Origin: Microbotryomycetes sp. JL201
Lineage: Eukaryota; Basidiomycota; Microbotryomycetes
Assembly (NCBI GenBank): GCA_033819885.1
Contig: JAQYUZ010000013.1
Span: 248,001-312,000, forward strand
DNA length: 64,000 nt
Direction of reading: 5' to 3'
The notes under the pieces are model-generated. The model did no database searches. It was not told where the DNA came from and worked only from the letters and a program-made list of their open reading frames with translations. A program made the position numbers and the translations under genes. How positions within the stretch are numbered: position 1 is the stretch's first letter; every line of letters starts with the position of its first letter. Below are positions 23,598 through 34,050 of this stretch, in pieces.

Positions 23598-25209
23598 TCA
23601 GGTTCGGCCTAGTCGGATGTCTGCCGTTATCTTGCGCAATTTTTCGAGCTTGTCATGATTCACAGGAAAGAAAGTACCGTCTCCCGGCCTGCTTGCACCT
23701 CGTCAGCACAGACAGCAACGACTCGAGTAATTGCAAAACGTACGGCCAGCCGATCGGCAAAATCCAGATCCATCGGTCTTGCCACCCACCAAAGACCTGT
23801 GCGAGGTTTGACCGCCAGCCCAAGTCGTATATGTTCAGTTTCGAATTCGCCTTGTCGAGTTGCCAACGCTCGTTGCGCGTCAAGTCGTGATCGGGTCGAA
23901 AGTGGGTTGTAGACCCATCGGCTGAGCGCGTCATGGACCTTGAAGGGGTGACATTTGCTCCCTTTTCTATGCTCTCGATTGTAGTGCTAAAGAAGCCCAA
24001 GCTCGTTAGCATTCCTTATGAGCATTTTGAACATGGTGAACGAGAGGTGGATGACTTACCGGTTCGAGCAGGCCAAGTACAAATGGTATAGCCCAAACAG
24101 ACCAATTGCAAATCCAAACACGATACCTTCGAAAAAAACAAAAGCCCAGCTGACGGGCGCCAAATCACGACCGATTCCTTCAGGAACGTAGTTGACGAGT
24201 TCGACAATGGTTGTGGCAGCGACAAAGATACCAAGGGCCGCACTGTACCACAGAAACAATAGAAACATCTTGTAGTTGGACCAGCCGACGCAACCAAACA
24301 GCCAAGGACAGTGGTGATCCATTTTGAGAATGCAGTGACCGCAACTTGAGCAATGGTGAGCGCGGTCCGGTTTAAACACGGGCGGATCGCACTACATGAC
24401 CACGAACTGGTTCATAAAGTTGAAGATTTGATCTCACCAGCACGCACTCACTTTTCTGCAGAACCTCACTTTACCATTACTCTTGACTTGAACGGCTGCG
24501 AGTTCGCTGGCTGCGTCGTGCGCGTTCCGTTCGAGCTCGTTTTCGTTTTCATGATCCGGCTGCTGTCGTAAGAGGCCGACTGCTTCCTCTTCATCTCTTG
24601 ACACCCGCTTTCTACCACCACCAGCGATTTGACCGACTCGTCCACCCCCTCTCTGGACACATACAAGCACGCTCCAACTGGCCCCAAGACTCAACCAAGC
24701 ATGCACAATCGTATAAACACCTGCTTTAAATCGTTCTTGTCTCTGTAAAAGGAGATACGACTGAGGAATTGGGGTTCAACAACGATATCGCGCACGAGCG
24801 TGGTCAACACTACCCGATCAAAGTTCACAAAGACGTGAGACCTTTGTTGGCAGCTTACAATAACGAGGTTGTGCTGAAATGCCCACCAAGGAAACGCCAA
24901 GCATGCGGCAATGAAAACCAACGGGAGGCTCATGACGGCGCTGTAGCATTTTCGTTTACAAGTTCGTCTGTTGGACGCTGCTCTGGTGTGGCGTTGAGTT
25001 TGAGATGCGTGTTGTGGTGACACGGCGCCGACAGGCCCGACATTGGCATAAGGAGGAAAGCTGAGTAGCGGAGGCGCACGCGCGCCCGTCATCTTTGGAC
25101 TAGCTGTCCCAAAGGGCGAAGGCACGTGGTGCGCCATGGCACCAAGCCGGGAGGCAGGCACGGCACAAGAAGGTTGACGGAGGCCCGAGCGTAAGCGACG
25201 ACGCGTCAT
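23598..25209 (-). CDS. DHHC palmitoyltransferase (Pfa3-like)
   Basis: Minus strand, about six exons. Two membrane segments lie before the Cys-rich domain ([22 protein letters not shown] and [22 protein letters not shown]). Then come [20 protein letters not shown] and MDHHCPW, whose DHHC Cys carries the acyl group, then [14 protein letters not shown]. Two more membrane helices follow, with the C-terminal motif [16 protein letters not shown]. The family S-palmitoylates proteins at endomembranes. The obvious last ORF ends at 23653, but splicing at [15 protein letters not shown] (GTACGT donor) restores the family's PGDG.FP ending and moves the stop to 23598. The Asn usual before CVGW is Gly here. 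N-terminal joins between 24700 and 24800 are approximate. Confidence 0.88.
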
Positions 25210-25262
25210 AACAGCGATACATCATGCGAGAAACTAGATATGCACTGATAGTAACATTGTCC

Positions 25263-26251
25263 TCAATAAGCATGGATCTGCAATAGACGCACAGGTCAAT
25301 GCTGCTTAGGCCCTAGGAACATCACAGCTGACTGACCTTTTCAGCCAACTGTGGCCATTCTGTCAAACTTCTGGCAAACAGGTCGTCCTGCAAGTTCATC
25401 TCACTGTCGGCGTGCCATATTTTGATCGTCCCAAACTGCAAATTTGGCAAGAGGTGACGTTCTTCAGTCGCCAGGTGTTGTTCGCCGTCATCGACGCCAT
25501 CGTCGAGAGACTCTGTCCTTTCCGATTCGATATCCTTGTCAAACGTGGCATAAGGGTCGACGGCTGTTGCGGAAGACGCTGTTGATATCGCCGAAACCGT
25601 GGGCAACAATGCAGGCCGTTTCGAAATCTCCCCTCCCACATCCGCTGCGTCACTCAAAAACTCGCGCGTCTCCGTTTCACCACGTGCTGTTGGCTCCTCT
25701 GCACGTACAGATCCCTCAATATTGATGTCCGGTTCCACCTGTTCTTCCTCGGCATCCTCGTCAGAGTCCAAACTGAACTTTTTAACCTTGGCCATCGCAG
25801 CTCGAGCTTTTGCCATCGCCGCCTTTCTCGGGCTTTTCCTCGTTCCTTCAAGGACGGCAGCCGATTTCTTTTCGTCCGGATCTTTGATCAAAGGCTGTCC
25901 GTTTGAGAGTTTGACCTTTTTGATTGCTCGTTTCGAGCCATTGTCCAAACTGACGACCGGAGGTGGTACAGGTGACGTCGTTGTGTATACAATTCCGTTG
26001 AAACCTTTTGGAAGGGTGTAATTCGTACAAATGACGCGTCGACCTCGAAACCAAGCTTCAGAGCGTTCGAGTCCATCGTTAGCGGACGTGGATGACGTCG
26101 GACGGGGATGGAAGAACGTCGACATGTTGCTGGGACCGTCGTATGCGATTGAAAAGGGCATTAGAGACACGGACGAGGGCGCGTCCGGACGCGTCGAAGG
26201 GAGCGCGTCGAGCACCGTAGGCAGCACAGGTGTACGTATGCTTGACGCCAT
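25263..26251 (-). CDS. RNH203: Ribonuclease H2 subunit C
   Basis: Two exons (26251-25337, 25277-25263) give 309 residues. SLMPFSIAYDGPSNMSTFF at the N-terminus and AWFRGRRVICTNYTLPKGFNGIVY are the RNase H2C core. After an acidic and basic low-complexity insert, the last strand and helix read FGTIKIWHAD and LARSLTEWPQLAEK. The unspliced frame would end VSQL, but a GTCAGT intron (25278-25336) gives LAEKIHAY, which matches the conserved helix end. Subunit C is a non-catalytic part of the trimeric enzyme that removes ribonucleotides from DNA. The ATG at 26251 (MASSIRTPVL) is the first in frame. The insert makes it longer than the human protein. Confidence 0.88.
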
Positions 26252-26905
26252 GATGTCTATTGAATGGTCAAACGAAACGCAGGCGGGAGAGTGTGACTCG
26301 AGGTACCCGCAAGTCAGAGGAAGGAGTAAGGCCAGTGAATCTTGCACTAGACTTATGAATGAACAACAGCTGTGTATCGACGTATCGAAGACTCAAGCAC
26401 AAGTGCCAGTAGTGTTGCTACATTGAAGCAACACACGTCGCTCCCTGTTCTCGAAAGCGATTCTGACGCCACCTGCAGTTCAGCATATCCGCTTCTCTTC
26501 ATCTCTGACCCACTCATCGCCTCGTAGGCAGGAATCCTCGGCCAATTATTATCTGAAGCCGCGTCAGGAAGCGCACGGGCTTTCTTGTGACAATGCCGCG
26601 AAGGTACCGGTGAGCTTGAGGCGGTCACGTGCTCCGCTCCCCGACAGCTTTATAGATTCATGTGGAGGCATGCGTACTATTCAGTGAGACTGATTGGGTC
26701 CCTCAGCCTGCTCATTTTTGTTGATTGTGTGCACGCGAATCACGCAATCGGAGGGCTAGCGGTGGAATGTACCGAGTCGCAAAGAAGACTCTCTGCAAGG
26801 AGGGGAAGCGAGGAAAGACTTTGCAAGCAAGCGGATTGCTAACGTTCAACAACACCAGCGAGGACTAGGGAAAGACAACGCACACGAGAAACCGAAAACG
26901 CCGAA
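26252..26905. other. Intergenic
   Basis: About 650 bases upstream of the RNase H2C gene and downstream of the BTB-like gene; both read leftward. No supported coding or RNA was seen. It is presumably the RNase H2C promoter plus the 3' flank of its neighbour. Confidence 0.4.
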
Positions 26906-27687
26906 TCATGACACGACAGGCTTGACGTCGTCGATTTCGTCTATGATGGCTTGTACACGAGCGAGGCACCTGTCTCTGCTGGTCTTGTCGAGACTTGGAT
27001 CAAGAGGAGCGTTCGGGTTGGCAGCGCGACGTTCGAGAGCTCGGTCGATAGCAGCCATAACTCGGAAACCAAAGAACAGAGGTAGCTCGGACAGAGACTC
27101 TCGAAAGAGATCGAGTACGCCTTGTCCAGTTAGGGCAACGAGTTGACTGGCCGGAGTTGAACGAGGCAGTCCTTCGCTTTCAAAAATCGTCAAAACCTCT
27201 TCCGTTGCCATGTCGGGATCAATCTTGTACAGAAATCCTTCGATAGTCAACTCGGTTTGTTCCTTCCGGACGAGCGTTGGCGGATGCTCGAGCGCTGGAT
27301 CGTTCGCTTGCATCTGGACACGTCGAGCGTTCTCTACTCGTAAATCGACGGGCGTGTATGGCGCGTCATGGTTGTGATCACTGTCGAATCTATCGGCGAC
27401 AACAACAAAGCCAGAGCGCCCAGCGAATTCGCCAGACTCGAACGTGAACTTTTTCGCGATCACCGAGAAGGGGCAGCTGCAATCCAGCGAGCGCCTGTCA
27501 GACTGGGCGCAGGGCTCTATGCATTGCTCCACTCTTGCTTACCCGAACGTGTCTTTGTCGGTGCAGCGCAATTGGACCGTGTCCTTATCCGGGAAGCTTG
27601 CGATGGCGTCGTAACTGTGTGAGCTCTGATGTCAGTGCCACCGAGGATGGCTCAGAAGTGCTGTCTTTTGCGCACCCCTGCGTCCAT
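26906..27687 (-). CDS. Small protein with a BTB/POZ-like N-terminus
   Basis: Three exons (27687-27676, 27625-27543, 27476-26906) join to 221 residues. The first exon is only 12 coding bases (MDAG). The start of the domain, FPDKDTVQLRCTDKDTFGCPFSVIAKKF, follows the BTB pattern of a strand, a short turn, then 'F.V....A' leading to helix A2. Later ELTIEGFLYKIDP resembles the BTB segment before its last helices. The rest (PASQLVALTGQGVLDLF, LPLFFGFRVMAAID) is helical. Basidiomycetes carry many divergent BTB proteins; partner and role are unknown. The fold call is tentative, while the gene model is supported by three frame-consistent joins. Confidence 0.55.
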
Positions 27688-28388
27688 TGGTAAGCCCGAT
27701 AACTGTCGACGAACGTTGTCTGCGTTGTCTCGGGCCGTTTGTCAGTAATTTGATGGCGCGAAGCGAGACGGGTTGAAAGTCATCCCACCGTTTGTTTAAA
27801 CTTTGCTCCGACGAGAGGACCTGACAGAATCCGGTGTGAGCCCAAACTGCAGCTACGCTTGGCCATCTGAGCGCTGCCTACTTGGGTGATTCTTCGGAAG
27901 CAGCTTGACGGGTCTCTGATGATGCGGAGGTTGCCGAGGCGAATTAGATATCAAGGCATCTCTTTAGCGACGGATGCTTACAGCCATCGAGACTGGAGTT
28001 GCTTCTTTACTGGATGTGGCGACGGTGGCCATCCCGTCACTGCATCGACGAGGTCACGTGCTCGCGGTCAGAATGCCTCGCCAGCGTGTCGGTGCCGCGT
28101 GCAGCCTTTGCCGTCTAGCTGTCAGTGGTGCGGACCGAGGCTCGTTGCCGCTATGAATGTGTACCTGCCCGCCGTTGCTACGCTTTGCGCTTTGAATGTA
28201 CGGGGTTTTGCAGCGTCAGGAATCTGGCCCGCGCACGACCGCGTCCTCGGTGCAGCAAAGCAATCTTCTCCAGCGTATTTGTTGCCGGCGAAGGCTACGT
28301 GAGCGTCGAACAGCGAGCGCGTTGAACGAAATCAGAAAGGACTTTGATGCATCCGACTGTCGCTTGCGCTCTGCTTCTACATTCGGAC
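27688..28388. other. Divergent intergenic region, BTB-like gene / RPN13
   Basis: About 700 bases between outward-facing starts at 27687 and 28389. No supported ORF or RNA was seen. It probably holds both promoters. Confidence 0.4.
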
Positions 28389-29892
28389 ATGCCCCGACTC
28401 GTCCAATTCAAGGCAGGGCGCTGCGAGAGGCAAGGCAACACAAACACAGTTGTGCCTGTGCCTGGCAGAGGGTCAGTCTACAGCCGCGCGCGCTCTGCCC
28501 GCGTTGAATGAGCGCACGACACCTTACGTCCTGTTCCGAGTCGCTTGGCTACGGCTCACATAGATTGTGCCGAAAAGGGACTGTAGGGCTCTCCTGCCGC
28601 ACAAGAAGCTTGTCCGAGGATCGGCAAGGCTGATTGAGCTGACGACGCTCGGCGCTGCGACCGCGCATCACCAACAGACAGCCATGTGCAAAACCAATGC
28701 TGATCAGACTCTGTCCCTCTCAAACACTCGCACAGTCTCATTACGATCGAAGAGGAAGATGGCTTGCTGCACTTTAGATTCAAAGACTTGGACGCAAACG
28801 CCGTCATCGAAGATCTCATCTTGTTCGAAGGCGACGCATCATTCATCAAAGTAAGAGTCACTCTATAAACCTCGTTGGCAACTACTCCGCTCACTCGGCC
28901 GATTCACCCGACCCTTAGGCGAGCGAGCGCGTCCACTGCCTCAAGTTCTCGTCATCATCCGCTCGGTCATTCTACTGGCACCAGAATGTCGATCCCTCAA
29001 AGGACGCAGAAAACGCGAGACGGGTCAATGAGCTGATTGGCGGCACCGTCGACCAGGAGGGAAGCGCCATGGACGTCGAAGGGTGAGCAAAGCCGTTCGC
29101 CACTCGGGTCGCCATTCTCCACCTTCATCCCGTCTGCGCCTCCGTGTACAAGCTTGTGTGTACTCTTTGCAAACAAACGTCGTTTTCCCACACGCCGCCG
29201 TACTAAGCCCGAAAATCTCCTAGATTGAGCTGATTGACCTTTTTGAAAACACTCGACAGTGAAGTGACGGCGGCGCCGATCGCGAGCACATCAACCACAG
29301 CACCCGCCCCAGCACCGTTTGAGACACCGGCACCGCAAACTCGCCAAGCGTCGTCCTCATCGGACGTAGCCCCCGCTGCCCCACGCAAAGCGATCGGTTC
29401 CGACCAACAATTAGCTCAATTGCAAGACATTCTCGCCGGTCTCCGAGGGCAAGCCGGTCCCAAACCTGGTCAGTCGCTCTCCTGTTTCGTATTTCGTGCA
29501 TGCGTCTGTACTGAACCTTTGCATCTGGCGCAGAGTTCACTCTACCGGACGTCTTGCCTCCGTCCGAAATGCAAGCGATCCTGTACACGAACCCCTCACT
29601 CGCCACAAAACTGTACCCTTTCTTACCACCAGAAATTCCAAAGACGTTTGAAAACGTTTTGAAAGCTCTCACGTCGCCCGAATTCCAAAGAACCCTATCC
29701 AGTCTGGACAGAGCTTTGAGAACGGGAGCAACCGGACCGTTGATGAGCAATTTGGGTTTACCTCGTGATGCTGCTTTGGGCGTTGAGAATTTCTTGGAAG
29801 AGATTCAGAAACAGGCGGACAAAGAAAAGGAAGAGAACGGGAAGGACGAGGCGGGAGGTGCTGGAGTTGATGAGGATGTAAAGATGGATTGA
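28389..29892 (+). CDS. RPN13: Proteasomal ubiquitin receptor Rpn13 (ADRM1)
   Basis: Five exons (28389-28471, 28736-28850, 28919-29082, 29260-29468, 29534-29892) give 309 residues. The Pru domain starts LVQFKAGRC and continues VPVPGRGLITI, DGLLHFRFKD, DLILFEGDASF, VHCLKFSSSSARSFYWHQ and ARRVNELIGG. The C-terminal DEUBAD domain reads LPPSEMQAILYTNP and LPPEIPKTFENVLKAL, ending in an acidic tail. Rpn13 binds ubiquitin and Rpn2 on the proteasome lid and recruits the deubiquitinase Uch37. The first intron is long for this genome (264 nt), and two of the four donors are GTCAGT. The gene is convergent with the polyQ gene. Confidence 0.93.
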
Positions 29893-30026
29893 TCCGGCAC
29901 GAACACGTAGGGGAGAAGAGGAAGAGAAGGAGAGTGGATGTTTAAATTACATGCAGTACTGCGAAAAGCAAATTGTAGATTCGGCGGTACGACAGAAAGC
30001 AAAGTCTAGCAGAGAAATTACCATTT

Positions 30027-31477
30027 CTAACCTCGACAAGCCCAGAAAGAAGAAGATTCTGATCTCGAAACGGCTTCGGGTTCACATGCATGATCCAGGT
30101 TGTTTCCGGATGCCGTTTCTGCCGAGACTTGTTTCGCCTGATCACGCGATGGCGAGTCAAAATCCAAATCAACGTCAGAACAACCTCCTTGTCGTTCATC
30201 GTCACCTTGGTCGCTGGAGTCAACGTCGTCCAACCAGATGACCTCACTGCTGCGAGCAGAATCACGACTCGGGTGGACGACTTGATAGAAATTGCACGGG
30301 TGGAAAAGGTCGTCTTGATCAATCTCCCATTGTAGAGCGTCTCCGGCGCGCACAGTGCCAGACAAAGGGACCGTATCGCCATTCAGAATATTTCTCGGAT
30401 TGTCGGTAGTCGGCTTAGAGTCTATCAGCTCGGCTTGATCTACTCTTAGCGGTTCGGCGCATTGGCAAGGTATAGAATGGTCCATCGATAGCGGCGGAGC
30501 CGAGTGTTGCGAGGCATCAGGTGTAGGGGGCAAATCTGGCAACGTCAACGGTGGGGTCCTTGCAAACGAGAACGCTGGCGGTCTCGCCGCTGCGCCAGGT
30601 GTCGACGGTGACGGGGGCGAATTAAACGTCATTGAGGTACTCGCTGGAGACAGGTACGTGTTCATGGTCGAAACTGGAGACAACGTCGCTGAAGCAAACG
30701 ATGGACTCGAAAAGACGTCTTCCTCTTGGATGCCGCATGCGCCTGAGTCGAAACCGATAGACTGCTGCTGCTGCTGCTGCTGCTGCTCGGTTGCATCGAT
30801 GCCCTCCTCGCTCGATGCACAAGATTGAACAGCACTTGAGGCCGTCGTCGCTGAGAACTTGGATTCGAGAGCAGATTCACCCGTGCCCTGTCGCAAGTCG
30901 TCCGTTTGCCCTACCATAGGCGGGCCGATGGATCGCTGCGAAGCCGATCTCGCGGCGCCGTTGACAGCATCAGTCCACCATGAAAATCGATCTTGGTGAA
31001 GTGGATCCAAGAAGCTGTCATCAGAATCGACACGGTGCAACTCGAGTCCAAGGCCGACGATGGGAGTTGCGGGTGGCGAATCCGATTCTTGAGCCAGTGT
31101 CGTAAGCGCCCGAATGCCCCACTCGCTCTCTGAAACTCCGAAACCTGGCAGTGCTGCAGTTGAAGATGCTTGCAGGACTGGATACGACACGGTCGCCTTC
31201 GACAGAGTTTTGCGAGGCGTGACGGACGAGGATTGAGATGTTTTAGTTACTGTGGCCATGCGAGTGTCTTTGAAAGGCAGAAAGTTGTTCAAGGTTCTCA
31301 TCGTTGCCGTACTCGTCCGGCGATCGCCCGACTTTGCATGTCCATGAAAGCCATCGTGAGTGTCTGGCGTCGGTAGTGATGGGCGCAATTGGACGGTACT
31401 GCGCGTTTGAATGAGTCGTTTGAGGCGATGAAATGACCTTGCAACACGTCTTAGAGGCGTGTCCTGTATTCTCATAC
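30027..31477 (-). CDS. Uncharacterised protein with polyQ tract
   Basis: A single exon from the ATG at 31477 (MRIQDTPLRR) to 30027, about 483 residues. It starts with a basic region (RSFHRLKRLIQTR), then SESEWGIRALTTL. An acidic and Ser-rich middle carries a run of eight Gln, followed by Pro-rich repeats (LTLPDLPPTPDA) and an acidic stretch (DVDSSDQGDDE). There are many SP/TP sites. I recognise no domain. The mix of polyQ and Pro-rich segments is common in fungal transcription regulators, but there is no DNA-binding motif. Its 3' end lies close to RPN13 on the other strand. Confidence 0.6.
30762..30787 (-). repeat. CTG/CAG microsatellite coding polyGln
   Basis: Uninterrupted CTG triplets on the plus strand (CAG on the coding strand) encode eight glutamines in the uncharacterised gene at 30027-31477. 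Such tracts often vary in length between strains. Confidence 0.9.
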
Positions 31478-31844
31478 GAAGATCAGTCTTGGCGCTGGCT
31501 ACGCCAGACAAAGGGAGCAAAAGTTACCTTTGCTGCGGCAGCGTCTGTTAGATGCCTGTTGACGAGCTCGTCAGGCGCGGTTGACATTGAACGTGCCAAC
31601 GTATCAGGATTTGCAGCAGATGTCAGACAAGGCAGGAGGCAAAGGACGCGTTCTGAGACATTTGCACGCCCGCCACCGACTGCGGTCTTCCACAGGAGTC
31701 ACACCCGTGCTCTGATTCGGGTTTTGAAAGTTCGTACGAGAGTGGAGCGCCAATCAGAATCATCACTGTTGACGTACGATTGGGCTGAAGATGCGATTGC
31801 AACAATGAGTGATCGCCCTCCACGGGAAAAGTCAGCGCGGCCAC

Positions 31845-32941
31845 CTATGCTTGCTCCAGTGCCTTCTTGACCGCTTTCAACAGCTTTCTCTCCTCTCTGC
31901 GGGCCGCTCTTGCTAACGCTTTCGTGTCGCCGACGTGATCATCGCCTGTTTCATCTTTGCTCCCCTGGATGACTTTGTCTCCGCTACGTTGCGAGGGAGG
32001 ATCGTCCGCTGCGTGCTTCCGTTTCTTCGCCCTCTTTCTCCGTTCCAAGTCGTCCTCTTTGACTCCTTCTGCGTCTTTCACTGCCGCCTTTTCTCTTTTC
32101 CGCTTCCTTCTGCGCTCGACGATGTCGTCTGCCTGTTTCGCCGTCTTGCATGAATCGCCGAGGGAACCTCCAGCCTCAACATCTCTTTGGTCTCGCTTGG
32201 CTGCCAGTTTTCTGGCTCTGTTTGCTTCTCTGATCGCTTTCCGTATCCGTTTGGCTTCTTTTCGCGCTTCCGACATACCGTGCTCGCCAGACTGTCCGTC
32301 CTTCTCGACAATCACATCATTCAGAATGTCTTCTGCTGTCGCCTTTTGTTTGCCTTTGAGTTTGACTGCGCTTGATGACGAGCTCGCCGAAGAGGAATCA
32401 AGTAATGTTGAACCCATCGTCTGACCTCTCAGAAAGGTCGAGTACAGCCTTTTTCGGGCAAGCTCCACTTTGGCTTGACCGAACGCATCCTGGTTGATAC
32501 CTCCGCTCGTTGATAGTTGAGCAGGAGGCGTGGCAGAGGTGGCGGCGCCCGCCGTTGGCGTTGATGCGCCGCTGACGGGGTTGCGAGGACTGATGATGCC
32601 AGTTGTCGTCCGTTTGTGTTCCGTCTGCAGACAATGAATCGAATGAAAGGATACAATCGGGTTTGAGCACGTGACCTTTTAACGAAGCTCGGACTGCGCG
32701 CGTGCCTCACCTTTGCTCCGGTGGAAACCTTGTTTGCTACATTCACAAACACGGCGTCCCACCAAGCGAAAGTCTCGTCCCTGTCCTTGCCGACGCCGCT
32801 GAGCGTCTTCTTTTGCGCGACCAAAACGGGCTTTGAACGCGCGTGCGGAGCACTGGTCAAGCCCGTACCAGGTCCACGCCAGCCCAATCCTCTCAAATAC
32901 GCCGCCGGAGAGAATTTCGAAGGGCCCGCGTCGGCTGCCAT
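31845..32941 (-). CDS. G-patch protein (Tma23/GPATCH4-like)
   Basis: Two exons (32941-32711, 32624-31845) give 336 residues. The N-terminus has the G-patch-like motif YLRGLGWRGPGTGL followed by KPVLVAQKKTLSGVG and FAWWDAVFVNVANKV, the usual order in the fungal nucleolar G-patch family. The join continues into TTTGIISPRNP. The remainder is a highly charged Lys/Arg/Glu coiled-coil or nucleolar-type tail ending in AVKKALEQA. G-patch proteins activate DEAH helicases in splicing or ribosome assembly; a ribosome-biogenesis role is inferred from the tail. The ATG at 32941 (MAADAG) is preferred over an upstream alternative because the motif follows directly. Confidence 0.83.
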
Positions 32942-33095
32942 GGCGATCAGAGACAAACGTAACCGCTCAAAAAAAGGTGCGGAAATTCGAAATTAGCAAA
33001 GTTCAGGATTTGTAATCAGCGATCAGTGACACTTTAAATTCCTAGTATCGCTTTGGGATCATCACGTCTAGCCCGGCATCACGCCATCAACTGCC

Positions 33096-33734
33096 ATGTC
33101 ACGTCCCCATAGTTCGAGCGTTGACGCAGATACGACGGCATGGGGTGGCGTGGCTTTCGACGGCGCGACGTCAGTCGAGTACAGCCCTGGCAACGGAAGC
33201 GGACATGTCAACATGACAGACGCACGGACGGGCGACGACGAGGGCGGTCGAGAGCTGAATGGCGACATGGAGAACGCTGCAAGTGATCAGACGGCAGTCG
33301 GTACAAACAACGCGCGGCGCGACGACGATGAAACTGCTGTAGCAGATCGCGAGAAACTAATCGAGTGCGTATACAAGCTATATCACACAATCACACATGT
33401 AACGGCAGTCTGATCATGTTGACTCTGCCTTGCAGCGACATTGTCAACAAGCAAGACGGCTTGAAAGGTCAGCGATCGTCAATCTCTTTGCCACTCTCAT
33501 TCTCACTTCGACTCTGGTCTTGTCTCGTTCAGCGCTGTTGCAGCGAATCACTCATGTCCAAACCGAAAACTCAAAGCTCAAATCAAACAACGAGACTCTA
33601 CAGACTTGTGCGCCTTGCTCTTACGGCCAGAGAATGCGTCTTTCAACTACTGACGATGATTCTGCGCAGATATTGACAACCTGACGAGAGCAAAGTCAGT
33701 AGACGAAGCATTGCGTGCCCGCGTGGATCAGTGA
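33096..33734 (+). CDS. Short coiled-coil protein (SCOC/Slo1-like)
   Basis: Four exons (33096-33364, 33436-33467, 33533-33607, 33670-33734) give 146 residues. The first half is acidic and Gly-rich, likely disordered. The second half becomes a coiled coil once the small exons are joined: DIVNKQDGLKALLQRITHVQ, then ENSKLKSNNETLQTYIDNL. That matches animal SCOC and yeast Slo1 (EN.KL.SEN..L..YI.NLM). SCOC binds Arl1/Arl3 GTPases at the Golgi and has been linked to autophagy. Exon 2 is only 32 nt, so an ORF search misses this gene. The last intron uses a GTGCGC donor, giving the Tyr before IDNL. Confidence 0.8.
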
Positions 33735-34050
33735 CTGACTTCAAAGCTTGTTGACAATACAGCGCGCTCGGTGCGATGGGGCCGAAACGGTGATTATCCG
33801 GTGGATTACCAGCTTGAAGACCCTGCAGATGTTGTTGTATGACGTTTCAGGCATGTCGCGCCTCGTTCGCGCCTATTCGTTTCCGCCCCTCGATCGCTTC
33901 AAACGGATTTTGAAACAGGAATCACTGCCAATTGACACAACAGAGACACTGAAAAACAGCTCAAAAGGAGGAACAGCTTCTAAGAAAGGAATCACGCAAA
34001 CTGAAATCGGACAGGATCCCCAGACTTGCAAACTTTGGCGCCCGAACGGA

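Noticed and set aside
23653-23720. Unspliced C-terminus of the DHHC protein ending at 23653
   Set aside because: A GTACGT intron restores the family's PGDG..FP ending; the unspliced tail resembles nothing.
25322-25336. Unspliced end of RNase H2C (VSQL)
   Set aside because: Splicing with GTCAGT gives AEKIHAY, which matches the conserved terminal helix.
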